Shown piece by piece: positions 52,093-53,568 of a stretch of 53,568 nucleotides of DNA. A model generated the notes under the pieces. The model did no database searches. It saw only the letters and a list, made by a program, of their open reading frames with translations, and was not told the DNA's origin. Source of the DNA: an uncultured Clostridium sp. (lineage in GTDB: Bacteria > Bacillota > Clostridia > TANB77 > CAG-508); contig CANSKZ010000005.1 in the NCBI GenBank assembly GCA_947647595.1, positions 1-53,568 of the forward strand, in the 5' to 3' direction. Each line of letters opens with the position of its first letter. Within the stretch, counting starts at the first letter, position 1. The translations under genes were made by a program, and so were the position numbers.

Positions 52093-53448
52093 TCAGTTTT
52101 TCTCTCCGCTCTGAAGTTTCTCAAGTTCTTTGGTTTTGCGAACCAATTCTTCATACTTTTCATCATATTCATCAATGGAAAAATCCTGCTTCAATTCGTC
52201 CAACCATTCCCATTCAACATCTACACTTTGACAAGGTTTATAGATTGTAATTTCAATTTTTTCATCATAGTCTTTTACGTCAATAAAAAGTGACCAAAAA
52301 TGAAGTCTTGTATAAGCATTTTCTCCACCCGATACAGATATACAAGAGCAAAACCTTAACCTTTCAATATTTTCTCTATTCAGCCAAATGATTGGAAAAG
52401 TCTGTTGAAGAGGCTCATCTTCATATAACGTATCGAAATGATAATTTGCACACGCCCTACTAGATTCTACAACTCCATACTCGCCGTTCTTGCTTTTAAT
52501 TAGTAAATTAAAGTCCGCGGCCGAGGTAATCACTTTTTCCACTTCTTTAGCTACAATGGAATATTCCAAATTTAACTTACCATCTTTTTCGTAAGTCTGT
52601 AAAATAATCAAATTTCCCTCAGCGTCTATATATGCATTATAATTACAATTCCCGCTAAAAAGTTCTTCAGCCGTTATATCCACTGGTATCGGTATTTTGG
52701 CAGAACAAGCCACTTCGCCATATTGCCATAGTTGTACCAATCCATCTTCAAAGGTAAACGTACCTTTTTCGCAAGCTCCTACAATCGGAAGACTCTCATC
52801 TGTTATAACATCTACATTATTTCCTCCTCTGATAAACACCTTATCAATACAAAATTCGTATTGATAATATTTACGTGAATTCCAGTCTACTCCTTCCAAA
52901 ATAATACTTTCTTCATTTTGCGATAAAACATATGGGCTCAAATATTTTCTTTTGCTTTCATCTTCCTCATCTGTATTCAGCCAAGCACGCCCTTCAACAA
53001 TATACAAATCAAGGCTCTCTCCTGCAAACAATTTACTTTCTTCATCGACTTTCCACTCTTCTTCTATTGCCTTTCCTGTTATTGTATCCCATTCTAATTG
53101 GTCAAAAGCCCCCTGCCTTTCCTGATAAGTTTTTCCATCAACTGTAGGAATTGCTCCATCTTTAGCCAATGTAGTAATCGTAAGTCTATTATTTGCTTCT
53201 GCACTATCTTCCTCATAAGAAATTTCGGAAGATTCTGTTTCTACTTCGTTTTCCATTTCCATTTCAGTCTCTGTATTTTGAGACAAATTCTCAAAAACTT
53301 CTTCCGTCGCCTCTGTTTCCCTGTAATATAACTCCTCTGATGAAGACATTTCTATATCTTCATTTCTTACACTCCGCCAGCAGAATAGAACAGCTATCAA
53401 AACAATAACCTGTGTTACTTCCAAAATCCAAAATTTCTTATTATTCAT
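52093..53448 (-). CDS. Membrane-anchored extracellular protein of unknown function
   Basis: 451 aa. A single N-terminal helix (about 9-24) followed by an acidic linker (EMEMENEVETESSEISYEED) and a large extracytoplasmic domain of about 350 residues rich in Trp/Tyr and beta strands. Four to five cysteines could form disulfides. No family recognised. GC content and codon use are higher in GC than the neighbouring genes (includes one CGG and several GGG/CTG codons), which suggests transfer. AGGAGAGACAAG precedes the ATG. Confidence 0.65.
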   Translation of the reverse strand: MNNKKFWILEVTQVIVLIAVLFCWRSVRNEDIEMSSSEELYYRETEATEEVFENLSQNTETEMEMENEVETESSEISYEEDSAEANNRLTITTLAKDGAIPTVDGKTYQERQGAFDQLEWDTITGKAIEEEWKVDEESKLFAGESLDLYIVEGRAWLNTDEEDESKRKYLSPYVLSQNEESIILEGVDWNSRKYYQYEFCIDKVFIRGGNNVDVITDESLPIVGACEKGTFTFEDGLVQLWQYGEVACSAKIPIPVDITAEELFSGNCNYNAYIDAEGNLIILQTYEKDGKLNLEYSIVAKEVEKVITSAADFNLLIKSKNGEYGVVESSRACANYHFDTLYEDEPLQQTFPIIWLNRENIERLRFCSCISVSGGENAYTRLHFWSLFIDVKDYDEKIEITIYKPCQSVDVEWEWLDELKQDFSIDEYDEKYEELVRKTKELEKLQSGEKN

Positions 53449-53568
53449 TCTTGTCTCTCCTTTGTTTTACTTAATTGGTGTTTTTCGGTTACAAAATTAT
53501 ATGCTTTTTACTGAAACTTTTTTCTTTTTTCCCTCCTTTTCATTTAAATTATTTGTATTGAAATATTT
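53449..53568. other. Upstream region of the last gene
   Basis: 120 bases to the window edge with the ribosome site of the leftward gene and AT-rich sequence; no ORF or clear promoter hexamers identified. Confidence 0.3.

Overview
The window is AT-rich (roughly 30% GC by eye) chromosomal DNA with dense genes, strong AGGAGG ribosome binding sites, TTGACA/TATAAT promoters and intrinsic terminators. Sporulation-linked genes (spoVS start, a spoVB-like flippase, a dacF-type carboxypeptidase), DUF1540, DUF4364, VanW and the rimP-nusA-ylxR-L7Ae-infB-rbfA-nrnA-truB order point to an uncultured gut-type member of the Clostridia (Bacillota). No prophage, insertion sequence or CRISPR array is visible.

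Layout. 1-2.3 kb: start of spoVS, a DUF1540 protein and a WG-repeat membrane protein. 2.3-8.2 kb: a leftward housekeeping series glmM, two unknown genes, metG, tmk, nadD. 8.3-9.7 kb: DUF4364 plus small accessory ORFs. 10-16.7 kb: a TrmH-family methyltransferase, mfd, tRNA-Gly, HU and a spoVB-like flippase. 17-25.4 kb: cell-surface block with a solitary VirD4/TraG-like ATPase, a sortase operon and a GH25 lysozyme carrying 357-bp tandem repeats. 25.6-34 kb: tRNA-Trp, a Gld-type ABC exporter, trmB, a large secreted repeat protein divergent from a ribbon-helix-helix regulator, and VanW. 34-41.8 kb: the nusA-infB operon. 42.4-49.2 kb: two small-peptide cassettes, each divergent from a two-gene transporter operon. 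49.2-53.5 kb: rlmH, a D,D-carboxypeptidase and two surface proteins.

Two things stand out. First, mfd, the spoVB-like gene and nrnA are each split by exactly one extra base, and all three breaks fall on an in-frame CGG codon at which skipping the C restores a GGN glycine and the conserved protein. CGG is otherwise absent from every recognisable gene I scanned, while it is common out of frame. This suggests +1 frameshifting at a poorly decoded CGG codon rather than three unrelated mutations. Second, 45.0-45.4 kb and 48.9-49.2 kb are diverged copies of one cassette (11-bp direct repeats, promoter, amphipathic Lys/Leu peptide gene, identical terminator stem). One copy faces a MATE-like/MFS pair and the other a heterodimeric ABC exporter. 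It looks like an undescribed phenol-soluble-modulin-like or bacteriocin-like peptide export system.

All calls come from reading the sequence and recalled family motifs; no database search was run.
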